Below are positions 28,404 to 35,654 of a stretch of 64,000 nucleotides of DNA, piece by piece (positions within the stretch are counted from its first letter, which is position 1; each line of letters begins with the position of its first letter). A program made the position numbers and the translations under genes. Under the pieces are notes generated by a model. That model saw nothing but the letters and a program-made list of their open reading frames with translations, searched no databases and was not told where the DNA came from. Location: contig NZ_JAMOHM010000003.1 in the NCBI RefSeq assembly GCF_024448335.1, positions 310,001 through 374,000 on the forward strand. Reading direction: 5' to 3'. This DNA comes from Stutzerimonas frequens. Its GTDB lineage: Bacteria > Pseudomonadota > Gammaproteobacteria > Pseudomonadales > Pseudomonadaceae.

Positions 28404-29276
28404 TCAGCGGCTTGCCTGCCCGTCCCGGCGCAGCAGCAGGCCGATGGCGAGGATGACCAGCAGGCTGCCCGGCAGCCAGTGCCAACCCATGCGCGCGGGC
28501 TGATCGAAGAACAGCAACAGCATCGAGACGAAGGGCACCAGGTAGCTGTAGGCCGTTACCGCCCCGGGGGTTAGTGCGCTGGTGGCGCGCTGCTGCAGGA
28601 AGAAGGTCATCGCGCTGGAGAACACGCCGAGGTAGGTCACCAGCAGCACGTCCAGCAGATTCATGTGCAGCAGCGCCGCCGGTCGCTCCCATATCGCCCC
28701 CATCAGGCCGATCAGCACAGCGCCCGCCACCAGGCTCCAGAAGGTGCGCAGGCCCGCCTGGACCGGTAACGACCCGTTGGCCAGCCCCCATTTGCTGAGC
28801 ACCGGATAGAGTGCCGAGGCGACGCAGCCGAAGAAGAAACCCAGTTCGCCGAAGCCCAGCTGCATCCCGGAGAAGTCGCCGCCATTCTCGGCCCAGGCCA
28901 GCCCCAGCGCCCCGCTCGCCCCGAGCGCGAGGATGGCGAGCAGCCTGCCCGCGCGCTGTTCGACGCCCAGCCCCCGGCCGAGGCAGTACGCCAGCAGCGG
29001 CACGCTGACGAACAGGGTCGCCATGGACAGTGCACTGACCCTATGCGCCGCCCAGAACATGGTGCCGAAGAAGCCCGCCAGGCAGAGCCCCATGGCCGCG
29101 TAGAGCAAGAGGGTTCGCCAGCCCGGGCGCCCATCGCTCTGGCGCCACGCCAGCGGCGCGAGCACCAGCGCGGCGATGCCGAAGCGCATCGCCGTCAGCA
29201 GCAGCGGGGGCAGCCCGTCACTGAGCAGCCCGACCGCGGGAAAGGAAAGCCCGACGAACAGCGTCCAGAGCAGCAT
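28404..29276 (-). CDS. EamA/DMT-family transporter
   Basis: From the ATG at 29276 this is a 290-residue protein with ten membrane helices in two EamA repeats, the normal size for the family (first repeat from MLLWTLFVGLSFPAVGLL, second from LGFGELGFFFGCVASALYPVLSKWGLAN). Such carriers export amino acids or other metabolites; the substrate is not evident. A TTG start at 29393 with a good GGAG site would add 39 charged residues (MSRRYQEPSHAPTISRDDPR...) and cannot be excluded, because the ATG at 29276 lacks a clear ribosome binding site. It is convergent with the kinase gene. Confidence 0.88.
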   Translation of the reverse strand: MLLWTLFVGLSFPAVGLLSDGLPPLLLTAMRFGIAALVLAPLAWRQSDGRPGWRTLLLYAAMGLCLAGFFGTMFWAAHRVSALSMATLFVSVPLLAYCLGRGLGVEQRAGRLLAILALGASGALGLAWAENGGDFSGMQLGFGELGFFFGCVASALYPVLSKWGLANGSLPVQAGLRTFWSLVAGAVLIGLMGAIWERPAALLHMNLLDVLLVTYLGVFSSAMTFFLQQRATSALTPGAVTAYSYLVPFVSMLLLFFDQPARMGWHWLPGSLLVILAIGLLLRRDGQASR

Positions 29277-29434
29277 GCCGAGATGGGCCTGGGTGACACG
29301 CTTGCGCTCATAGCCGCGCGTCGTCGCGCCTGCGCGCGGATCGTCTCGGCTGATGGTGGGCGCATGGCTGGGCTCTTGATAGCGACGACTCAAATCTTCG
29401 CTCCGGCGGGATGGTTTTCGGGCTGGCGCGGCGT

Positions 29435-29734
29435 CTATGAACGTGACGCCGACCGTCGAATGACCTTGATGGAATAGGTGAGGTTCGGTTTGCGCGTCAC
29501 GCTGATCGGGCGCCGAGTGACGGTGTCCAGGGTGATGTTCCAGAAACCCGAGCTTGGCGCGACGATCTTCGCTGGAAAACGGTCGAACGCACCGCCGTGG
29601 TAAGTGTGCCGGCCGCCATTCTTGAAGCTGCGAAAGTTCGCGTCGTTCATCAGACGAATATTGCAGGTCTGCGAACACTGGATGACGACGATGTCACCCT
29701 CTTCAAGGTGCTCGCGCTGATGTATGAACTTCAT
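29435..29734 (-). CDS. DUF1883 domain protein
   Basis: This 99-residue protein begins MKFIHQREHLEEGDIVVIQCSQ and contains NIRLMNDANF, GGAFDRFPAKIVAPSSGFWNITLD; it is a single DUF1883 domain, compact and strand-rich. In other bacteria this domain is sometimes joined to TIR domains; here it stands alone. Function unknown. The ATG at 29734 is preceded by GGAGCAGTCG. A longer frame to 30055 is only open sequence. It lies upstream of the EamA gene on the same strand. Confidence 0.88.
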   Translation of the reverse strand: MKFIHQREHLEEGDIVVIQCSQTCNIRLMNDANFRSFKNGGRHTYHGGAFDRFPAKIVAPSSGFWNITLDTVTRRPISVTRKPNLTYSIKVIRRSASRS

Positions 29735-29827
29735 CGACTGCTCCGACACGGTTTGGGGCAAAGCGGAGAACGATAGCATGCATATCGCTGGAACCGGCCT
29801 GCCGACAGCCCCGGACCGCGCAAGGCC

Positions 29828-30331
29828 ATGAAGCCGAAGTGGCTGATCCTGGGCATCCTGCTCGGCGTGACCATCGGCATCTGGATGGGCGACATAGGCG
29901 CAGGTATCGGCATAGGCATCGCCCTGGGAATCGCCCTGGGCCTGATGCGCCGGGATTGGCCGCGCTCGCTGCGAGCGGGTTGTCCTACGGACCGGGTTGT
30001 GTATGCTCTGCCGACCTGTCCGAAAGTCTGCTTCCTGCCATGTACAGCACGTCACGCCCCTGCTCTGTCAGCCTGCCCGCAGGAAGTCGGCTGCTGTTTC
30101 TCTTCGATACCGGATTGCTGGCCGTGTGGTGATGGCGCTCAGTCGCGCCTTTTCCTGCACATCCATTTCCTGCTTATCGAGGTCCGCCGCCCATGTTCGC
30201 GGTTCGTAACACCGTTCAGATTGATGCCCCCATCGTGCGCAACGCGACCCGTTGCGGTTTCTTCATGGCCGGGTTCGGCCTTTCCGTCTGGGCGCCGCTG
30301 GTGCCCTATGTCCGTGAACGCATCGAGATGA
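29828..30331 (+). CDS. Possible small glycine-zipper membrane protein with doubtful C terminus
   Basis: The first 42 residues (MKPKWLILGILLGVTIGIWMG, then DIGAGIGIGIALGIALGL) resemble short glycine-zipper membrane proteins of Pseudomonas. The frame then runs on through sequence that looks non-coding and overlaps the MFS gene start at 30193 and its likely promoter at 29980-30007. A TGA lies in the +1 frame at 29943-29945, right at the end of the zipper, so the natural gene may have ended about there and lost its stop by a one-base change, or this is a chance frame. The ribosome binding site is weak. Confidence 0.35.
   Translation: MKPKWLILGILLGVTIGIWMGDIGAGIGIGIALGIALGLMRRDWPRSLRAGCPTDRVVYALPTCPKVCFLPCTARHAPALSACPQEVGCCFSSIPDCWPCGDGAQSRLFLHIHFLLIEVRRPCSRFVTPFRLMPPSCATRPVAVSSWPGSAFPSGRRWCPMSVNASR
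29980..30007 (+). promoter_or_regulatory. Candidate sigma-70 promoter of the MFS gene
   Basis: TTGTCC (29980-29985) and TATGCT (30002-30007) are 16 bp apart, about 185 bp before the MFS start codon. Confidence 0.45.
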
Positions 30332-31341
30332 CCGATGCGGTGTTCGGTCTGTTGCTGCTGTGCATCGGGATCGGCTCGCTGACCTGGATGCCCATTTCCG
30401 GCGTCCTGGTGGCCCGCTGGGGCATTCGCCCGGTGCAGCTGTGCAGTGTCGCGCTGCTGGCCCTGGCGCTGGCCGGCATGGCGCTGACCGAGTCGATCTG
30501 GTGGTTGGGCCTGGCGCTGTTCTGCTTCGGCGGCAGCCTGGGCGTCATCGACGTCATCATGAACATTCAGGCGGTGCTGGTGGAAACCGCTGTCGGGCGC
30601 CGGCTGATGTCCAACTTCCACGGCATGTACAGCCTTGGCGCCATCACTGGCGCGCTGGTGCTGACCGGCCTACTGAGCCTGGGTCTCGCACCGGAGGCCG
30701 GTAGTTTCATGATGATCGGCGTGATCGTGGCGGCGAACCTGGCCATTGCTCGCGGCTACCTGCCGAATCGGGCGCCCGGTGGCGGCCTCGCCTTCGTCCG
30801 CCCGACCGGACTGGTGATGCTGGTCGGCCTGATGTGTTTCGTCGTCTACCTCGCCGAAGGCGCCGTGCTGGACTGGAGCGCGCTCTATCTGACCGGTGAG
30901 AAAGGCCTGGAAGTCGCCAGAGGCGGCCTCGGCTATGCGGCGTTCGCGCTGATGGTCACCATCGCCCGTTTCGCTGGCGCTCCGCTGGTGAACAGCCTCG
31001 GCACGGCGCGGGTCATCGCCTTCGGCGGCATGCTGGCGGCATTCGGCATCGGTCTGAGCCTGACCGCCGAGCACTGGGCGCTGGCATTGGTCGGCTATGG
31101 GCTGTGCGGCCTGGGGTGCGCCAACGTTTCGCCCGTGCTGATCTCCTCGTTGAGCCGGCAGGACGGCATGCCGGTGCAGCTGGCCGTCACCGTCGCCACC
31201 ACCATCGGCTTTGCCGGCGTGCTCGCCGGCCCGGCGATGATGGGTGTGGTCGCCCATTTCAGCTCGCTGGGCATGGCCTTCGCGCTGCTCGCCGTCCTGC
31301 TGCTGGGTATCGTGCCGTTCTGCCGTCGCTTCGCAACGTGA
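30193..31341 (+). CDS. Major facilitator superfamily transporter
   Basis: This 382-residue protein has 12 membrane helices and resembles the YbjJ/FucP-like MFS group: GFFMAGFGLSVWAPLVPYVRER in helix 1, WGIRPVQL in the loop between helices 2 and 3, and FHGMYSLGAITGALV in helix 5. Substrate unknown; this group includes sugar and drug carriers. It ends 22 bp before the RlmN-family gene and may be co-transcribed with it. The ATG at 30193 follows GAGGTCCGCCGCCC, and a later Met start is possible. Confidence 0.88.
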   Translation: MFAVRNTVQIDAPIVRNATRCGFFMAGFGLSVWAPLVPYVRERIEMTDAVFGLLLLCIGIGSLTWMPISGVLVARWGIRPVQLCSVALLALALAGMALTESIWWLGLALFCFGGSLGVIDVIMNIQAVLVETAVGRRLMSNFHGMYSLGAITGALVLTGLLSLGLAPEAGSFMMIGVIVAANLAIARGYLPNRAPGGGLAFVRPTGLVMLVGLMCFVVYLAEGAVLDWSALYLTGEKGLEVARGGLGYAAFALMVTIARFAGAPLVNSLGTARVIAFGGMLAAFGIGLSLTAEHWALALVGYGLCGLGCANVSPVLISSLSRQDGMPVQLAVTVATTIGFAGVLAGPAMMGVVAHFSSLGMAFALLAVLLLGIVPFCRRFAT

Positions 31342-31363
31342 GCCCGGCTAGAATGCGCGCCCT

Positions 31364-32392
31364 ATGCGCATCCCAGACTTCCAGCAACGCCTCGCCGATA
31401 TCGGCGCCAAGCCCCGTCATATCGGGCGGATGACCCGCGCCTGGCTCAAGGGCCTGCCGCTCGATGTCGGGCGGCGCCAGCAGCAGGCCGAGGACTTCCT
31501 GCCGCTGAGCGTGCGCGAAGGTCTGCCAGCGCTAAGCGCCGAGATCGATGCACTGGCCCGCCTGCGCTCCGAGCACCCGGCCGCCGATGGTTCGGCAAGA
31601 CTGCTGGTGGAGCTTGGCGATGGGCAGATGGTGGAAAGCGTGCTGCTACCGCGCGACGGGCTGTGCGTGTCCAGCCAGGTCGGCTGCGCGGTGGGCTGCG
31701 TGTTCTGTATGACCGGCAAGAGCGGCCTGCTGCGCCAGCTGGGCAGTGCCGAAATCGTTGCTCAGGTCGCCCTCGCCCGCCGCTTCCGCCCGGTGAAGAA
31801 GGTAGTGTTCATGGGCATGGGCGAACCGGCGCACAACCTCGACAACGTGCTCGAGGCGATCGACCTGCTCGGTACCGAGGGCGGCATCGGTCACAAGAAC
31901 CTGGTGTTTTCCACCGTCGGCGACCTGCGCGTGTTCGAGCGCCTGCCGCAGCAACGGGTCAAGCCGGCCCTGGCGCTGTCGCTGCACAGTACCGACGGTG
32001 CCTTGCGCCAGGCGCTGCTGCCGCGCGCACCGCAGATCGCCCCGGACGAACTGGTCGAGCTTGGCGAGAGCTACGCCCGCGCGACAGGCTTCCCGATCCA
32101 GTATCAGTGGACGCTGCTCAAGGGCATCAACGACAACCAGGAGGAAATGGACGGCATCCTGCGCCTGCTCAAGGGCAAGTACGCGGTGATGAACCTGATC
32201 CCCTACAACAGCCTGGAAGACGACGCGTACCAGCGGCCTGAGGGTGAGCGCATCGTGCAGATCGTGCGCTATCTGCACAGCCGCGGCGTGCTGACCAAGG
32301 TGCGCAATTCGGCCGGCCAGGATATCGATGGCGGCTGCGGCCAGCTGCGCGCCCGCGCCGAGCAGGTGCTCAGCCGCAGGCGGCCGCGCTGA
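31364..32392 (+). CDS. RlmN-family radical SAM RNA methyltransferase paralogue
   Basis: The 342-residue protein has the radical SAM cluster motif CAVGCVFCMTGKSG near residue 107 and RlmN/Cfr family blocks VVFMGMGEPAHNLDNV, LALSLHSTDGALRQALLPRAP, GINDNQEEM, MNLIPYN and the C-terminal GCGQLRAR with the methyl-carrying cysteine. RlmN and Cfr methylate A2503 of 23S rRNA at C2 or C8. The sequence is more diverged than the housekeeping RlmN, which in Pseudomonas sits near ndk and pilF, so this is probably a second family member with a different target. No antibiotic resistance should be inferred. It precedes the LRR kinase gene by 91 bp. Confidence 0.88.
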   Translation: MRIPDFQQRLADIGAKPRHIGRMTRAWLKGLPLDVGRRQQQAEDFLPLSVREGLPALSAEIDALARLRSEHPAADGSARLLVELGDGQMVESVLLPRDGLCVSSQVGCAVGCVFCMTGKSGLLRQLGSAEIVAQVALARRFRPVKKVVFMGMGEPAHNLDNVLEAIDLLGTEGGIGHKNLVFSTVGDLRVFERLPQQRVKPALALSLHSTDGALRQALLPRAPQIAPDELVELGESYARATGFPIQYQWTLLKGINDNQEEMDGILRLLKGKYAVMNLIPYNSLEDDAYQRPEGERIVQIVRYLHSRGVLTKVRNSAGQDIDGGCGQLRARAEQVLSRRRPR

Positions 32393-32483
32393 TCGGGCCT
32401 GAACCCACCTCGCCAACGGCTGTCGGAGCGCTGTAGCAGACGCCGTTTCGGTGTTCATCTCAGCAAGGAAAGCGCAACACCGC

Positions 32484-33794
32484 ATGCATACCCTGGAACA
32501 ACTCGAACGTGGCGAACTGGCCGGCATCAGCCGCCTTGATCTTTCCGCCGGCCTTGACGCCTTTCCCGACGCGATCTTCGGCCTCGCCGATACGCTGGAA
32601 GTGCTGAACCTCTCGGGCAACCAGCTCGACAGCCTGCCGGCCGACCTATCCCGTCTGCGCAAGCTGCGTATCCTGTTCTGCTCGGACAACCCGTTCACCG
32701 AGGTGCCGGAGTGTCTCGGCGATTGCGCACAGCTGGAAATGGTCGGCTTCAAGGCCAACCGTATTCGTCATCTGCCTGCCGATTCCTTGCCGCCGGCCCT
32801 GCGCTGGCTGATCCTCACCGACAACCAGCTGCAGGCCCTGCCCGAAGAGATCGGCAACTGTCAGCGTTTGCAAAAGCTGATGCTCGCCGGCAACCAATTG
32901 ACCAAGTTGCCGCCGACCCTTTCCGAGTGCACCAACCTGGAGCTGTTGCGCATCGCCGCCAACCGGCTGCAGGTGCTGCCCGACTGGCTGCTGACATTGC
33001 CGCGCCTGAGCTGGCTGGCCTTCGCCGGAAACCCCTTCAGCGATGCCAACGAGGCCGCGAGCCTCGCACGTCACTCGCTGCCAGCGATTGCTCGGGCGCA
33101 AGTCGTACTGCATGAACAGCTGGGCCAGGGTGCCTCCGGCGTCATCCATCGCGCGCAATGGCAGGTGCCCGGCCAAGCGTCGCGCCCGATGGCGGCGAAG
33201 CTGTTCAAAGGCCACGTCACCAGCGATGGCCTGCCCCATAGCGAGATGGCTGCTTGCGTGGCGGCCGGCAGCCATGCCAATCTGATCGACGTCGCCGGCC
33301 CGCTTGCCGACCACGCCGAACGGACACCCGGCCTGCTGATGGATCTCGTCGCTCCTGACTTCCAGCCGCTGGCCAACCCGCCCTCGCTGGCCAGCTGCAC
33401 GCGGGACTGCTATGGCGCCGAGCAGCGCTTCACCCTCGAACAGGTCCTGCGCATCGCCAGCGGCGTCGCGTCCGTCGTCGCTCACCTGCACCGCCGCGGC
33501 ATCCTGCATGGCGACCTCTATGCTCACAACCTGCTGGTCGACCCGAGTGGCGCCTGCCTGCTCAGCGATTTCGGCGCGGCCTCCTTCTTCGAGCCGGACA
33601 GCGCAGCCGGACAGCGCCTCAAGCGCATCGAAGCCCGCGCTTTCGGTTGCCTGCTGGAAGAATTGCTGCAACGCTGCCCGGACACCGATCCACGTCAGCA
33701 TGTCCTGCTGGATCTGCAACGACACTGCCTGAACGACAGCATCGAGCAGCGACCGGACTTCGACCGTCTGCATAGCCTTCTCGCCGCGCTCTGA
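32484..33794 (+). CDS. Leucine-rich repeat protein kinase
   Basis: The 436-residue cytoplasmic protein has about seven leucine-rich repeats at residues 15-205 (LEVLNLSGNQLDSLPADLSRL, LRWLILTDNQLQALPEEI and so on) and a C-terminal protein kinase fold from about 215. Visible kinase motifs are the glycine loop LGQGASGVIHRA, the lysine in AAKLFK, the catalytic loop HGDLYAHNLLVD (HGD in place of HRD) and SDFGAAS in place of the DFG. The lobes are compact and the domain ends soon after the activation region. Repeat-plus-kinase proteins occur in Pseudomonas but their targets are unknown. The ATG at 32484 is preferred; a GTG at 32451 adds 11 residues. Confidence 0.88.
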   Translation: MHTLEQLERGELAGISRLDLSAGLDAFPDAIFGLADTLEVLNLSGNQLDSLPADLSRLRKLRILFCSDNPFTEVPECLGDCAQLEMVGFKANRIRHLPADSLPPALRWLILTDNQLQALPEEIGNCQRLQKLMLAGNQLTKLPPTLSECTNLELLRIAANRLQVLPDWLLTLPRLSWLAFAGNPFSDANEAASLARHSLPAIARAQVVLHEQLGQGASGVIHRAQWQVPGQASRPMAAKLFKGHVTSDGLPHSEMAACVAAGSHANLIDVAGPLADHAERTPGLLMDLVAPDFQPLANPPSLASCTRDCYGAEQRFTLEQVLRIASGVASVVAHLHRRGILHGDLYAHNLLVDPSGACLLSDFGAASFFEPDSAAGQRLKRIEARAFGCLLEELLQRCPDTDPRQHVLLDLQRHCLNDSIEQRPDFDRLHSLLAAL

Positions 33795-33822
33795 CGCGCA
33801 TTACCGGAGCGACTACACAGCC

Positions 33823-34272
33823 ATGACCTCACCCGAAGCGGACGAGCCGCGCTCGCCCTACCCCAAGCCCTACGCCGACACTCCGCTGGATCAGGACCCA
33901 TTCGTTCGCGGGCTCAAGCAGCGCCTCCCTGCGCACCTGCGTGATTCGTTCAATGAAGAGCAGCTGGCGGCATTGCGCGGGGTGTTCGGCGCGCGCTCCT
34001 GGGTCAAGCACCGAGTCGACCTGCGCGGCACGGTGCGGCTATGGCGCAACCACTACTATTTCGCGATTGTCGCCGGGCGCAACAAGCGCAACCTAACGCG
34101 GCCACAGCAGAACCTTTCGCTGATGGCCAAGGCAGCGCTGGCGACTCTCTTCCTGCTGTTTTCCGCCTTGGTCGGGCTGGTAATCCTCTACCTGCTCAAA
34201 TCCGCGCTGGGCATCAATCTGTTCCCCGATTTTTCCCTCGGACTCTGGGACTGGTTCAAGGAGAGCCTCTGA
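33823..34272 (+). CDS. Conserved hypothetical membrane protein, 149 residues
   Basis: The first 100 residues are soluble (DPFVRGLKQRLPAHLRDSFNEEQLAALRGVFGARSW, then RVDLRGTVRLWRNHYYFAIVAGRNKRN), followed by one strong membrane helix at about residues 106-128 (ATLFLLFSALVGLVILYLLK). The N-terminal part is basic near the membrane and proline-rich at its start. I do not recognise a family. It starts 29 bp after the LRR kinase gene and is probably in the same operon, so it may serve that protein at the membrane. CCGGAGCG precedes the ATG. Confidence 0.75.
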   Translation: MTSPEADEPRSPYPKPYADTPLDQDPFVRGLKQRLPAHLRDSFNEEQLAALRGVFGARSWVKHRVDLRGTVRLWRNHYYFAIVAGRNKRNLTRPQQNLSLMAKAALATLFLLFSALVGLVILYLLKSALGINLFPDFSLGLWDWFKESL

Positions 34273-34420
34273 CCTCCGGCGCCTTGGCGATTGCCAGGGC
34301 GCAACGCTGAATGGCGTCCGCAGAGTGGATCGGGGTTGATCGGAATCAAACCGCGATCCGTGCTTTGGCAGAAAACTAGATGCGCTCTGACCTTCCCGAG
34401 CTTCTACAGGAGTTTGTGAA

Positions 34421-34951
34421 ATGAACGACGCTTCGAACAAACCTGCAGTCAGTACGGATGAAAAGAAGGTGCCGACGGCACCACAAGACCCGTGGCGCCC
34501 CTTCGACACCCTGCGTCGACAGGTCGACCGCCTCTTCGACGAATTCGATCGGCCTTGGCATCTGCCGTTCAGCCGCCATGGCCTTGAAACCACACCTCTC
34601 TGGCAGGGCGGTCCCAGCCGTATGCCGGCGGTGGACGTGGTCGAGAAGGAAAACTCGTTCGAGATCACCGCCGAGCTGCCCGGCCTGGACGAAAAGGACG
34701 TCGAGGTGAAGCTGGTCGGCAACAGCCTGGTGATCAAGGGAGAGAAGCGCCAGGAACACAAGGAGGACAAGGACGGCTATCACCTGTCCGAGCGCTCCTA
34801 CGGCAGTTTCCAGCGCAGTTTCGCCCTACCGGACGGGGTTGACCGCGAGAAGATCGATGCCAAGTTCGGCAAAGGTGTATTGCGCGTTTCACTGCCCAAG
34901 CAACCCGGCACCAGCGACGCTGCGAAAACCATCTCAGTCAAGGCCGAATAA
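34421..34951 (+). CDS. Hsp20/alpha-crystallin small heat shock protein
   Basis: This 176-residue protein has an N-terminal arm with DPWRPFDTLRRQVDRLFDEFDRPW and an alpha-crystallin domain from about 65 to 165 (PAVDVVEKENSFEITAELPGLDEKDVEVKLVGNSLVIKGEKR, GSFQRSFALPDGVD, FGKGVLRVSLPK). Such proteins hold unfolding proteins in an ATP-independent way. ACAGGAG precedes the ATG. I found no clear RpoH promoter or ROSE-type thermometer in the 148 bp upstream, though TTGATC at about 34337 could be part of one. Confidence 0.93.
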   Translation: MNDASNKPAVSTDEKKVPTAPQDPWRPFDTLRRQVDRLFDEFDRPWHLPFSRHGLETTPLWQGGPSRMPAVDVVEKENSFEITAELPGLDEKDVEVKLVGNSLVIKGEKRQEHKEDKDGYHLSERSYGSFQRSFALPDGVDREKIDAKFGKGVLRVSLPKQPGTSDAAKTISVKAE

Positions 34952-35097
34952 CCAGCAAAACGGCCGGCTGCCAGTTCTGTCGGCCCTGCTCTATTCGCTG
35001 ACCCCGCGCGGTCAGCGATCCTCATCGGTATTTGCTTACGCTCCGCCAACCTCGAATCGCTCGACTAGACTTCGGAAAACCCTGAACCGAGGCAGCC

Positions 35098-35313
35098 ATG
35101 AACGATGAGCAGGAAAAGAACCTGACACTGCGGCAAATGCTCGGCAGCGTGCTGGCTGCGGCATTAGGCGTGCAGAGTGGCAAGAATCGGGCAAGAGACT
35201 TCCGCCACGGCAAGCCGAGTCATTTCATCATCCTAGGCGTCGGGTTCACCGTACTGTTCGTACTGATCGTCCTGGGCGTGGTGAAGCTCGTGCTTTACCT
35301 CGCGGGCCTGTAG
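35098..35313 (+). CDS. DUF2970 small membrane protein
   Basis: The 71-residue protein has the DUF2970 pattern: a basic N-terminal part (LRQMLGSVLAAALGVQSGKNRARDF, then RHGKPSHFI) and one membrane helix at the C terminus (ILGVGFTVLFVLIVLGVVKLVLYLAGL). Function unknown. GAGGCAGCC precedes the ATG. It is convergent with the microprotein at 35321-35422, only 7 bp away. Confidence 0.88.
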   Translation: MNDEQEKNLTLRQMLGSVLAAALGVQSGKNRARDFRHGKPSHFIILGVGFTVLFVLIVLGVVKLVLYLAGL

Positions 35314-35320
35314 GCCACGG

Positions 35321-35422
35321 CTACTGGTGACTGACCCAGAATATCGCGGTACCCACGGCGAGCATGATCAAGGCAAATATAGCCGCGGCGTCCACTACAC
35401 TGTCGCGCTGGTCATTTCTCAC
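35321..35422 (-). CDS. 33-residue membrane microprotein
   Basis: On the minus strand a GTG start at 35422 opens a 33-codon frame: VRNDQRDSVVDAAAIFALIM followed by LAVGTAIFWVSHQ. It has a short charged N terminus and one membrane helix (residues about 12-30). The start is preceded by AGAGGAGAAGTCAC, a near-perfect Shine-Dalgarno sequence with 7-base spacing, which is strong evidence for translation. It fills an otherwise empty gap between DUF2970 and the sulfite reductase gene. Function unknown; I do not recognise a named family. Confidence 0.65.
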   Translation of the reverse strand: MRNDQRDSVVDAAAIFALIMLAVGTAIFWVSHQ

Positions 35423-35654
35423 GTGACTTCTCCTCTAACAGCTTCGATCGGCAGCCTCTCTTCACGCAGTTAAGACCAGGGATCGGGGTCGCTCAAGGTG
35501 CGTCGGCCGTAAGTTCATTTCGCTTGGTTTAGTTCTAAACATATTCCCAAACATCACTTTTGCGCATAACAACTAGCTGGTATCGTGCCGCCCTCCCTAA
35601 ATGGGTGCGCGGCCGTGCGCGCGAAAGCTGTAGCAGCCTGAGAACAGGACATTT

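Noticed and set aside
31364..32392. Cfr-type resistance methyltransferase
   Set aside because: The protein is a chromosomal RlmN-family paralogue in a conserved Pseudomonas setting; nothing in the sequence points to resistance.
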